DNA of 33,827 nucleotides from Alphaproteobacteria bacterium. Its GTDB lineage: Bacteria; Pseudomonadota; Alphaproteobacteria; ATCC43930; CGMCC-115725. Under the pieces are notes generated by a model, which searched no databases, was not told where the DNA came from, and was given only the letters and a program-made list of their open reading frames with translations. Shown here piece by piece: positions 1-7,242 of this stretch. The stretch is taken from assembly GCA_030042035.1 (NCBI GenBank), contig JASIAN010000144.1, forward strand, positions 1 to 33,827. Direction: 5' to 3'. The translations under genes were made by a program, and so were the position numbers. Each line of letters opens with the position of its first letter. The first letter of the stretch is position 1.

Positions 1-2
1 GC

Positions 3-398
3 CATCCGACGATCGCAGTCGATACGCATATCTTCCGCGTCGCCAACCGCACCGGCATCGCCCCCGGCAAAACGCCGCGCGATGTCGAAGCCGGCCTCGA
101 ACGGGTGACGCCCGCGGGATACAAGCTCGGCGCGCACCATTGGCTCATTCTGCACGGTCGCTATGTGTGCAAGGCGCGGAAGCCCGACTGCCCGGACTGC
201 GCTGTCGCCGATCTCTGCCGCTATCCGGCGAAAACCCCGCCCGTCGAAATGATCGCCGCCCGCGCCAGCGCTCCCAGACCCGAGCGGTCGTCAAAACGCC
301 CGCGCAGCAAGCCAAGGGGCGGCGCCGAAGCTGCCCCTCACCCGCCCGCAGGCTCGCGCCTTCGGGCACCCTCTCCCCGTGCACGGGGAGAGGGATAA
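3..398 (+). CDS. nth: Endonuclease III, C-terminal part (5' truncated by window edge)
   Basis: Base-excision-repair DNA glycosylase/AP lyase acting on oxidised pyrimidines. The reading frame is open from base 3; the ORF track begins at an internal GTG. Visible features are the block VDTHIFRV with the catalytic Asp, HHWLILHGRY, and a [4Fe-4S] ligand pattern C-x6-C-x2-C-x5-C (CKARKPDCPDCAVADLC). The helix-hairpin-helix and catalytic Lys would lie upstream, outside the window. After the last cluster Cys the protein carries a basic Pro/Arg-rich tail of about 55 residues. The end of that tail is encoded by a palindromic intergenic repeat, and the stop codon comes just after the palindrome, so the tail is probably not an ancestral part of the enzyme. 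The gene converges on the minus-strand amidohydrolase. Confidence 0.93.
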   Translation, partial: HPTIAVDTHIFRVANRTGIAPGKTPRDVEAGLERVTPAGYKLGAHHWLILHGRYVCKARKPDCPDCAVADLCRYPAKTPPVEMIAARASAPRPERSSKRPRSKPRGGAEAAPHPPAGSRLRAPSPRARGEG

Positions 399-462
399 TC
401 GCCGACTATCCAATACGTTCCCTCGCCCCGCTTGCGGGGAGAGGGACAGGGTGAGGGGCGGA
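332..462. repeat. Composite palindromic repeat, likely bidirectional terminator
   Basis: Two GC-rich hairpins lie between convergent genes. The first is a perfect 26-bp palindrome at 369-394 (CCCTCTCCCCGTG and its mirror). The second is a near-copy at 420-445 (CCCTCGCCCCGC.. GCGGGGAGAGGG). Both are enclosed by outer arms GCCCCTCACCC (333-343) and GGGTGAGGGGC (449-459). This nested layout is typical of dispersed mosaic repeats in alphaproteobacterial genomes. Its place between converging nth and the amidohydrolase suggests it ends transcription from both sides; there is no clear T-run, so that role is inferred. Confidence 0.75.
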
Positions 463-467
463 ACCGC

Positions 468-2180
468 TTATGCGTGCTGTGCCTTGTAATAGGTGTTGCG
501 CAGGACGCGGCCAGGCAGGGCGCCGGTGTGGCGGCCCTCCTTCATCAGCATTTCGCCGTTGACAAAAGTCGCGAAGATGCCCTGCGCCGGCTCCTTGATG
601 CGCTTGGCGCCGGTCGGGAAGTCGTGCACGACTTCGAGCGGCAAGGGCTTTACGGTGTCGGGGTCGAAGATCGTCAGGTCGGCGACCTTGCCTGGCTGGA
701 TGAGGCCGCGGTCGTAAAGGCCGAAGATCGACGCCGATTCGAAGGTCAGCCGCCGCACCGCCGTCTCCAGCGACATGATCTGTTTCTCGCGCACCCATTC
801 CGCGAGCAACCGCGTCGAAAAGCCGAAGCCACTCTGGAACTGCACATGCGCGCCGCCGTCCGACAGGCCGATGATCGCGTAGGGATAGGTCAGGATTTTG
901 GCGACCGCATCGTCATCGACATTGATCTCGCCGTGCAGCCATTCGGTGTCGAGGTGCTCCTCGATCGCGAGGTCGAGGAAGCAGTCGATGATGCCCTTCT
1001 GCTGCGCCGCGGCGATCTCACCGAGCGTCTTGCCTTCCATCCAGCGGTTCTGCGGCAGCACGGCATGCTGCACGACCATGTAGTCCCACCACGTGCGCGA
1101 CAGGCCGGGCGGCTGGCCATGTACAAAATCGATCGCCTCTGCGTGCAGCTGTTTGCGGATGTCGGGGTCGGCATAGGCCTTCAGCATCTCTTGCGAAGAT
1201 GACAGGCAGATCGGATGCCATACCGGCAGGCCGCGGAATTCCTGCGTGTTGCGCATCGTGAAATAGTCGGTGATGCGATTGGGCGTGCACATCGGGAAGG
1301 CGCGGATGCCGCGGCCGGCAGTGTCATTGACGCGCGCCATTTGCTGGTGCCACTGGTCGGGACGGCGCGCCGATTGCGTCAGATTGTTGTAGACGACGGT
1401 GCGGCCCGTCGCTTCGCTGAGCCGGCTCATCAGCCCGTCCTTCATCTCGGCGCCGTTGCCACCGCCCGATTGGATGAGGCCGGTGCCCATCTCGCGCAAG
1501 ACGTCGCCGAGCGCGAAGATTTCCTTCTCATCCGCCCACAAGGCCGGGATATGGACACCCTGCGGGTCGTAATGGCCCTGGTTGCGTGAGACAGACAGGC
1601 CGAGCGCGCCGGCCTCGATCGCCTCGCGCACGAGGCCTTGCATCTGCTTGATCTCGTCGTCTGTGGCCGTGCGCTGCTGGCAATCGTCACCCATGACGTA
1701 ATAGCGCACCGCGGTGTGGCCGACGAGGTTGCCGACATTGACCCCGAGGTTGCGGTCGAGTTGGTCGAGGTATTCGGGAAATCTTTCCCAGGTGAATTCC
1801 AAAGTGTCGAGCACCTCCATCGGGATCGCTTCGACATAGGACAGGAATTCCGACAGGCGGCGCTGCTTGGCGCGGTCGCCCTTGTGCACCGGCGCCAGCG
1901 ACAACGAACAATTGCCGAAGATGACCGAGGTGGCGCCGTGATCGCAGCTGTAGGAGCACAAGGGATCCCACGTCACCTGCGCGTCATAATGGCAGTGGTT
2001 ATCGATAAAGCCGGGCGCGACGACGCGGCCCTCGGCGTCGACTTTGCGCGCGGCGGCGGCGCCCGCAAGCCTGCCGATCTCGGCGATCCTGCCGTTCTTC
2101 ACCGCGACATCGCCGCGGAACGCCGGCCCGCCCGAACCATCGACAATCCGCCCGTTGGTGATCAAGAGGTCATAGGCCAT
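468..2180 (-). CDS. D-aminoacylase / N-acyl-D-amino-acid deacylase family amidohydrolase
   Basis: A predicted metal-dependent hydrolase of amidohydrolase family 3, 570 aa. The N-terminus has the family beta-sandwich strand (YDLLITNGRIVDG), then the metal-binding FIDNHCHYDAQ and the GNCSLSLAP block, which in D-aminoacylases supplies the metal-ligand Cys. Later come GHTAVR, a region around LSDGGAHV carrying the catalytic Asp, and a C-terminal sandwich (GKVADLTIFD). The track start lies 21 nt upstream; I prefer ATGGCCTATGAC because AAAGGG lies 9 nt before it. The natural substrate cannot be told: family members deacylate N-acyl-D-amino acids, but many homologues act on other amides. The gene runs alone between two repeats, with the next amidohydrolase upstream on the same strand. 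Confidence 0.88.
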   Translation of the reverse strand: MAYDLLITNGRIVDGSGGPAFRGDVAVKNGRIAEIGRLAGAAAARKVDAEGRVVAPGFIDNHCHYDAQVTWDPLCSYSCDHGATSVIFGNCSLSLAPVHKGDRAKQRRLSEFLSYVEAIPMEVLDTLEFTWERFPEYLDQLDRNLGVNVGNLVGHTAVRYYVMGDDCQQRTATDDEIKQMQGLVREAIEAGALGLSVSRNQGHYDPQGVHIPALWADEKEIFALGDVLREMGTGLIQSGGGNGAEMKDGLMSRLSEATGRTVVYNNLTQSARRPDQWHQQMARVNDTAGRGIRAFPMCTPNRITDYFTMRNTQEFRGLPVWHPICLSSSQEMLKAYADPDIRKQLHAEAIDFVHGQPPGLSRTWWDYMVVQHAVLPQNRWMEGKTLGEIAAAQQKGIIDCFLDLAIEEHLDTEWLHGEINVDDDAVAKILTYPYAIIGLSDGGAHVQFQSGFGFSTRLLAEWVREKQIMSLETAVRRLTFESASIFGLYDRGLIQPGKVADLTIFDPDTVKPLPLEVVHDFPTGAKRIKEPAQGIFATFVNGEMLMKEGRHTGALPGRVLRNTYYKAQHA

Positions 2181-2207
2181 CGCATTCATCCCTTTCTTCA
2201 TCCCGAA

Positions 2208-2283
2208 CGGGATTGCTTCGTCACTTCGCTCCTCGCAATGACACGGGCACTGATGTCATTGCGAGCGAAGCGAAGCAATCCCG
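2208..2283. repeat. Dispersed palindromic repeat (GTCATTGCGAG..GAAGCAATCCCG family), copy 1
   Basis: An inverted repeat with arms CGGGATTGCTTCG..CTCGCAATGAC (2208-2242) and GTCATTGCGAG..GAAGCAATCCCG (2255-2283) can form a long hairpin. The same arms recur at 8811-8895. It sits just upstream of the D-aminoacylase start. Confidence 0.8.
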
Positions 2284-2539
2284 CGCAAACTACGGTGAAA
2301 CCGAGAATTTCTCGGGCTTTCCGAAGATCGTGCACGTGCCTCGCCAATCCGTCCCATCAAACGTCGGCTCGCAAGTCACGGCTACGTTCCGCAGCCCGTA
2401 CTGGGGACGCAACCCCTCCTCGCGAACACATCTCGACACGCGCTTTTGGCTTAGCATCGAGAAGGGTGTGTTACGGCCGAGGCCGTAATGACTTCTGAAA
2501 CCCATTGCTGACGCGAAGACTGGCCATCGCGGTGACCCT
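2284..2539. other. Intergenic stretch with possible eroded coding sequence
   Basis: Together with the adjoining repeat this leaves more than 300 bases without a confident gene. On the minus strand an open frame (2505-2290) contains a protein-like stretch with two Cys (VAVTCEPTFDGTDWRGTCTIF) and ends directly at the palindromic repeat. It has no convincing ribosome binding site, and I recognise no family. It may be a small gene or a remnant; otherwise I see nothing here. Confidence 0.3.
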
Positions 2540-3682
2540 TCAATTGATCAGCCCATAGAATTTGCCGGCGTTTTCGCAGGTGATCTTGTGGATCGCCTCG
2601 GGCGACAGGCCGGCGAACTGCTCCTCGATATATTTGTCCGATTCCGGCCAGACGCCATCGGGATGGGGGTAGTCCGAGCCCCACATCAAGGTCTCGACGC
2701 CGATCTCTTCGACGAGGCGGGCGCCGATGCGGTCAAACTGAAACGTCGCGCGGCATTGCCGGCGCCAGTATTCGCTCGGCTTCATCTTGAGGCCGAGATC
2801 GCGGAAGCGGTCCTCCCACTCGAAATCCATGCGGTCGAGCGCATAAGGCAGCCAGCCGATGCCGCTTTCGCCAAAGCCGATGCGCAAATTCGGGTAACGT
2901 TCCAGCACGTTGGCACCGATCACAGCGGCGATGATGTTGATCAGGTTCATCTGAAAGCCGGCGACGCCAGTGAACTGCGCGGCGCGCCGTGAATTGGCCG
3001 GAGCGCGCTCGCGCACATTGCGCGGGGTCGTCGGAAACGTATGGAAATGCAGCGGCAATTGCACGTCGTTGACAGCGTGCCACAGCGGGTCCCAGCACGG
3101 GTGCCACATCGGCTCCATGTCCCATGAGCAGGAAAGCTCGAGGCCTCTGAGGCCGAGCCTGGCGACGCGATGGATTTCCGCGACCGCCGCATCGATATCG
3201 CCATAAGGCAGGCACGCGAGGCCCACTTGCCGCTCCGGGTATTTGCGGCAGAACCCGACAAGCCAATCGTTGTAGATGCGCAGCATCTCGTTGGCGGCTT
3301 CGTAATCCTGGACACGCGAGGCGACGCCCAGGATGCCGAAGATGATTTCGGCATCGACGCCATCGCGCTCCATGTCGCGGAGGCGCAGGTCGGGGTCGCC
3401 GGGGCGGCGGATGCCCCTCTTGCCATCGGCGAAAAACCCGGTCTCCGCCATCTTGTCGAGCCGGTAGTTCTGCCCCGGCACATATTTGCCGCCGACCGAC
3501 CCGGTGCCGCCGACGAGGCCCATGTTGACGCCCGCTTTCGTGACCCAGTGCGGCCCGTCCGGTCCTTCTTCGACATAAGGCATGCGGTCGCGCAACTCGC
3601 GGCGCGCCTCGGAGACGAACAATTCCGCCGGCAGCCACGGCAGATCGAGATGGCAATCGGCCGAAATCCTGCGGTACTGCAT
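2540..3682 (-). CDS. Amidohydrolase family 2 (ACMSD-like) metal-dependent hydrolase
   Basis: A TIM-barrel hydrolase/decarboxylase-type protein of 380 aa. Visible family marks are the N-terminal SADCHLDLP with the first metal-binding His, PLHFHTFP in mid-protein with another ligand His, RIGFGESGIGWLPYALDR, and the C-terminal MWGSDYPHPDG carrying the catalytic Asp. These fit Amidohydro_2 proteins such as aminocarboxymuconate-semialdehyde decarboxylase and gamma-resorcylate decarboxylase relatives; the exact reaction is unknown. GGAGGGAACG lies directly before ATG, which supports the start. The gene is on the same strand as the D-aminoacylase but about 360 nt away, so the two are probably transcribed separately. 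It diverges from the DUF1835 pseudogene. Confidence 0.85.
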   Translation of the reverse strand: MQYRRISADCHLDLPWLPAELFVSEARRELRDRMPYVEEGPDGPHWVTKAGVNMGLVGGTGSVGGKYVPGQNYRLDKMAETGFFADGKRGIRRPGDPDLRLRDMERDGVDAEIIFGILGVASRVQDYEAANEMLRIYNDWLVGFCRKYPERQVGLACLPYGDIDAAVAEIHRVARLGLRGLELSCSWDMEPMWHPCWDPLWHAVNDVQLPLHFHTFPTTPRNVRERAPANSRRAAQFTGVAGFQMNLINIIAAVIGANVLERYPNLRIGFGESGIGWLPYALDRMDFEWEDRFRDLGLKMKPSEYWRRQCRATFQFDRIGARLVEEIGVETLMWGSDYPHPDGVWPESDKYIEEQFAGLSPEAIHKITCENAGKFYGLIN

Positions 3683-3855
3683 CGTTCCCTCCGCGTCCGT
3701 ACTGCCGCCACTCTACGCCGTTCAGCGCCGCCAAGCACGCGGCAACCCCGCATGCAGCGGGGGCGAGGTATGCAGCCGCTGCACCCGGTGGTCGAAACTT
3801 GACCCCGCGCCGGCTCATCGCAAGCAAGTCGGTTTTCTGCCGGCAACTACTGCGG

Positions 3856-4384
3856 ATGAGTACGCTGCATATCGCGCCTGGCGACTCGGCCGGAGCCTCG
3901 CTTGCTCGGGCGATCAGAGACGCCGGCCGAGAGGATGAGGTCCTGTCGTTTTTGGACGATCTGAGCTGCGGGCCCATCGCCTCGGTCGATCCCGCAGTCC
4001 GCGCTCTGTGGTGGAGTTCGTTTTTACCAGGCGTCGGAAGTCGAAGCCAGCCTGAGAGATTTCTGGGATCGGGTGACGTCCGAGGATAATCGCCTTGTCG
4101 TCTGGTTCAGCCGCCACGCAGCCAGCGAACTGGCATTCTTTCTTGCTTGGAGCGACCCGCTTGGCGACCGCCCCTACCATGTCATCGACGTCACCGGACG
4201 GCGAATCCCGCACAAGGGGCGAAATGGGTCGGTCATGTTGTCCCGACCAGTTCAATCGGTGTCATTGATGCAGCCGGACGCCTTGAGATCGCCTCTGGGC
4301 GTCGTCGCCCTCGTTGAACAAGGGAGGCTGGTTGCCGACGGCGATCCCCGGGAAATGTCAACTCGCGTCAGACTGCCCGGCTGA
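3856..4384 (+). pseudogene. Decayed DUF1835/DUF3658 protein gene (frameshift plus internal deletion)
   Basis: The first frame reads MSTLHIAPGDSAG..DLSCGPIAS..WWSSF, which matches the DUF1835 start. At the T-run near 4020-4026 (TTCGTTTTTACCAG) one extra T throws the frame; removing it gives a smooth continuation, YQASEVEASLRDFWDRV, into the track ORF beginning at 4073 (NRLVVWFSRHAASELAFFLAW). After DALRSPLG the sequence jumps to VVALVEQGRLVADGDP..RVRLPG, which I recognise as the usual extreme C-terminus of the DUF3658 half, so most of that domain is missing. Two independent lesions make a functional product unlikely. The family itself has no well-defined function. The T-run frameshift alone could be a sequencing error, but the deletion could not. 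Confidence 0.75.
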
Positions 4385-4453
4385 TGCAGACGCGCAGTTG
4401 CAGATCGGCAATCGCGTCGCCCTCGCATCAGCGGCAATCGGTGGGCGGCCGCA

Positions 4454-4774
4454 TCAGAAGCCGCGAGCGAGGGCGAGGGAGAAGGTGCCGAAATTGGTGT
4501 GCGGCGGTTCGCGCTGCGCCCCACGCCATGGTTCGCGCGGCGGCGGTTGGTGGCGGTTTGCAGGTTCGGGCGGCGCGGCTGGCTCCGGCGGCGCCACCGT
4601 CGTCTTGAACTTTTCGGAAAACGCGGTTACCAGCCGGCGCAGCGTTTCGATTTCGGTCTGATCAGCCGCCAGTTGTTCGATCTCCTCGGTATGCCGGCGC
4701 AGCATTTCGGCACGGCGACTGTCGACGGCGCGCCGCGCTTCCAGAAGATCGTTTTGCTTCAAAACGCTCCACAT
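4454..4774 (-). CDS. Small coiled-coil protein, MWxxL family, copy A
   Basis: A predicted cytoplasmic protein of 106 aa and unknown function. The first 57 residues form a charged heptad-like helix (MWSVLKQNDLLEARRAVDSR.., EMLRRH, FSEKFK), followed by a Pro-rich, probably disordered tail. The start is well fixed: GGAGGTGA lies 5 nt before ATG, so the longer track start is not used. The N-terminal helix aligns without gaps to the C-terminal helix of the divergent gene ending at 5611, with about one third of residues identical (W2, D9-L10, EML, RH, two Phe). No catalytic motif is visible. Confidence 0.7.
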   Translation of the reverse strand: MWSVLKQNDLLEARRAVDSRRAEMLRRHTEEIEQLAADQTEIETLRRLVTAFSEKFKTTVAPPEPAAPPEPANRHQPPPREPWRGAQREPPHTNFGTFSLALARGF

Positions 4775-4848
4775 CCGCTCACCTCCGCACGGTCGGCCCC
4801 CGCCGATCGGGCTTGTGTCGTCCTGTATTCTAGGAAGCGTCAATCAAT

Positions 4849-4889
4849 ATGTAACCACGTTAACATTCAAATTCGACGGATATTCGAAT
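4849..4889. promoter_or_regulatory. AT-rich divergent promoter region with two palindromes
   Basis: The gap between the two divergent coiled-coil genes is distinctly AT-rich against its surroundings. It holds an imperfect palindrome ATGTAACCACGTTAACAT (4849-4866) and an inverted repeat ATTCGA-N7-TCGAAT (4871-4889). They could be operators for one or both genes. No regulator can be named. Confidence 0.35.
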
Positions 4890-5044
4890 CTGATCGCCGC
4901 GTGGCAAAAATGCCGGATAAATACAACGAGACTATTGTTGCCGCGCGGCACAACGTTTGGTTATTGTCGCCACCGCTTGTCTTGGTCAGCGGGGTGCCGG
5001 CACAGCCGGCAGCGAGGATGCGGGCAGTGGCGGCGTTTGAATGG

Positions 5045-5611
5045 ATGGAGCTGCAGACGTTGACCAGCGACATCGAGGTCGCCCGGTCGCGGCTCGCGGC
5101 GGCGCGCGCCGACAGGGACCATCGGCGCATGCGCGCATTGGAACACGAGATCGCGGCAGCCGAGCGGCGTCGCGCCCGCTTGCTCAGCGTACTGACCGAC
5201 GACCTCGCCGATGCGGGCCAGCCGCCGCAACCGCTTAACCCCAACCCTGACACGCCGGCCGGCGCCGACGCTGACCCGCCGCCCGACGTCAACACGGACG
5301 CACCGCCCGCCGCTGACCACGATGCCGCCGGCGCGCCCGACCTAGCGAGCCCGGAAGGAGGCAATATCGTGTGGGAGCAACTGACGCCCGGCGATCTCGA
5401 GCGTGCCGAGCAGGAACTTGCCAGACGGCGCGAGGAAATGCTGGCGCGGCACGCCGCGGAGCTGAAGTCGCTTGACGACGATCGCGACCGGATCACGAAC
5501 CTTGAGCAGGCGATCGCCGAGTTCATGCGGAATTTCAGCCCGGCCTCAAGCGCCGGCGAGATCGTCCAGCTCGGCGACGAGCGCGAGATGCGGGCACTCG
5601 GCCGCGGCTGA
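5045..5611 (+). CDS. Coiled-coil protein with C-terminal MWxxL-family helix, copy B
   Basis: A frame of 188 aa with unknown function. Residues 1-60 form a basic/acidic coiled coil (SDIEVARSRLAAARADRD.., EHEIAAAERRRARLL). Residues 60-108 are a Pro/Asp/Ala-rich linker. From residue 109 comes a helix homologous to copy A (VWEQLTPGDLERAEQEL.., EMLARH). The start is uncertain: ATG at 5045 has no clear ribosome site, and ATG at 5018 has only GAGG next to it. An internal GTG at 5369, behind GGAGG, matches the N-terminus of copy A exactly. The functional product may therefore be the 80-aa protein 5369-5611, with the upstream part either an N-terminal fusion or a separate small gene whose stop has been lost. 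Confidence 0.6.
   Translation: MELQTLTSDIEVARSRLAAARADRDHRRMRALEHEIAAAERRRARLLSVLTDDLADAGQPPQPLNPNPDTPAGADADPPPDVNTDAPPAADHDAAGAPDLASPEGGNIVWEQLTPGDLERAEQELARRREEMLARHAAELKSLDDDRDRITNLEQAIAEFMRNFSPASSAGEIVQLGDEREMRALGRG
5356..5371 (+). promoter_or_regulatory. Internal ribosome binding site and GTG start
   Basis: GGAGG followed 7 nt later by GTG TGG GAG begins a sequence colinear with the ATG TGG start of the divergent paralogue at 4774. This is the best-supported initiation site in the 4.9-5.6 kb frame. Confidence 0.6.
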
Positions 5612-5629
5612 TCCGGCGTTGTCAGGCAC

Positions 5630-7090
5630 CTAAGTCAGAGGCGCGCCGCCAGCCGCGGCGAAAGCGAGTTCGGGTGTCGGGCGGCCGCGCGGCCGGGCCG
5701 CATCGGATAACGCGCACGGCAGAAACCGACCGCTGCCGCGCTCGGCGACAAGGCGGCCGTCTTCGACGACGACGCGGCCGCGCGACAATACCGTCATCGG
5801 CCAGCCTTTGATGCGGCGACCCTCATAAGGGGTGTAGCCGGCATTGTCGTGCAGGTCTTTGGCGCGCACGGTGACCTCATGCTGCGCATCCCAGATCGCG
5901 ATATCGGCATCGCTGCCGACCGCAATCGTTCCCTTCTGCGGATAAAGCCCGTAAATCTTTGCGTGGTTCGTAGCGGTCAGCGCGACGAAGCGGTTGAGGT
6001 CGATGCGGCCTTGGCCCACCCCTTCGGAAAACAGCAGCGGCGCGCGCAACTCGATGCCGGGAACGCCGTTGGCGGTGTCCTTGAATGTCGTCTTGTCACC
6101 CTTCAGCAGCTTGCCGGTTTCGTCAAAGCGATAAGGCGCGTGATCGGACGAAAACACCTGAAACGTGCCGTTCTGTAGGCCGCGCCACACCGCCTCCTGG
6201 GCTGCCTCGTCGCGCGGCGGCGGCGAGCAGCAGAATTTCGTTCCGGCCAAATCCATTCCGATGTCATCGGCGGTCAGGAACAGGTATTGCGGGCAGGTTT
6301 CGCCGTAGATCTTGAGGCCCTTGGTCTGCGCGTCGCGGATCACCTCGATCGCCTCGCCGGCCGAGACATGCACGATCAGGATCGGCACATCGATGAGCTC
6401 GGCGAGCGCGACGGCGCGGTTGGTCGCCTCGCCCTCGGCGATCCGGGCATGCGCGACCGCATGATAACGTGGCTGCGTCATGCCGCGCTGCAACAGGCGG
6501 TCGGCGAGCCACTGGATCATGTCATGGTTTTCGGCGTGCACCATGACCATCGCGCCCTCGCGTCTCGCGAGCGCCAGGATGTCGAGCATCTGGCGGTCGT
6601 TAAGCCGCAGGAGATCGTAGGTCATGTAGACCTTGAACGAGGTATAGCCGTCGCGGATCAGCGCCGGCAATTCCTGCCCCAGCACCTGCTCGGTCGGATC
6701 GGCGATGATGAGGTGCATGGCATAATCGATGACCGCTTTGGTCGCGGCGGCTGCGCGGTACTGTTCGACGATGGCGCGCAGCGACTGGCCGCGGTGCTGC
6801 GCGGCAAACGGAATGACGGTCGTTGTGCCGCCAAACGCCGCCGAAACCGTGCCGCTGTAAAAATCGTCGGCGGTCATAACGCCGGCCGACGAGCGCTGCT
6901 CGATATGGCAATGACTGTCGATCGCGCCGGGCAGCACGAGCTTGCCGGCGGCGTCGATGTCGCGGGCGCCGGCGCCGAGCTTCTGCCCCAGCGCGACGAT
7001 GACGCCGTTCTCTACGCCGATGTCGCATTGGGCCGTGTCGGCTGCGGTCGCCACTGTGCCGTTGCGGATCACCAGATCGTATTCGGCCAT
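5630..7090 (-). CDS. hydA: D-hydantoinase / dihydropyrimidinase-type cyclic amidohydrolase
   Basis: A predicted cytoplasmic enzyme of 486 aa that opens cyclic diamides (hydantoins, dihydropyrimidines) to N-carbamoyl acids. The binuclear-metal barrel is complete: DSHCHIE near residue 60, the Lys to be carboxylated in TSFKVYMTYD, the His in MVHAEN, the His in IVHVSAGEA, the CPQYLF block, and the catalytic Asp in SSDHAPYRF. The flanking beta-sandwich is present (N-terminal YDLVIRNGTV, C-terminal GSDADIAIWD). AGGGG lies 8 nt before ATG. No racemase, carbamoylase or permease gene accompanies it, so substrate and pathway remain open. The C-terminal tail (PRGRPTPELAFAAAGG) looks disordered. Confidence 0.9.
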   Translation of the reverse strand: MAEYDLVIRNGTVATAADTAQCDIGVENGVIVALGQKLGAGARDIDAAGKLVLPGAIDSHCHIEQRSSAGVMTADDFYSGTVSAAFGGTTTVIPFAAQHRGQSLRAIVEQYRAAAATKAVIDYAMHLIIADPTEQVLGQELPALIRDGYTSFKVYMTYDLLRLNDRQMLDILALARREGAMVMVHAENHDMIQWLADRLLQRGMTQPRYHAVAHARIAEGEATNRAVALAELIDVPILIVHVSAGEAIEVIRDAQTKGLKIYGETCPQYLFLTADDIGMDLAGTKFCCSPPPRDEAAQEAVWRGLQNGTFQVFSSDHAPYRFDETGKLLKGDKTTFKDTANGVPGIELRAPLLFSEGVGQGRIDLNRFVALTATNHAKIYGLYPQKGTIAVGSDADIAIWDAQHEVTVRAKDLHDNAGYTPYEGRRIKGWPMTVLSRGRVVVEDGRLVAERGSGRFLPCALSDAARPRGRPTPELAFAAAGGAPLT

Positions 7091-7242
7091 CGCGCGTCCC
7101 CTTTCACCGAAGCGCCGCTTTGGAACCCGACTCGGTCGCCGATCGCCGCGCCTGCTTGGCGCAATATAGCCGCGCTTCGCTGCGGTCGCAGGTCACGCTG
7201 CCGCTCACCTGGGCCTTGCGCCCGTCGCTGCGGGCGATCGCC

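Noticed and set aside
2451-2684. 77-aa minus ORF at the end of the Amidohydro_2 gene
   Set aside because: It overlaps the true gene in another frame and has no recognisable feature.
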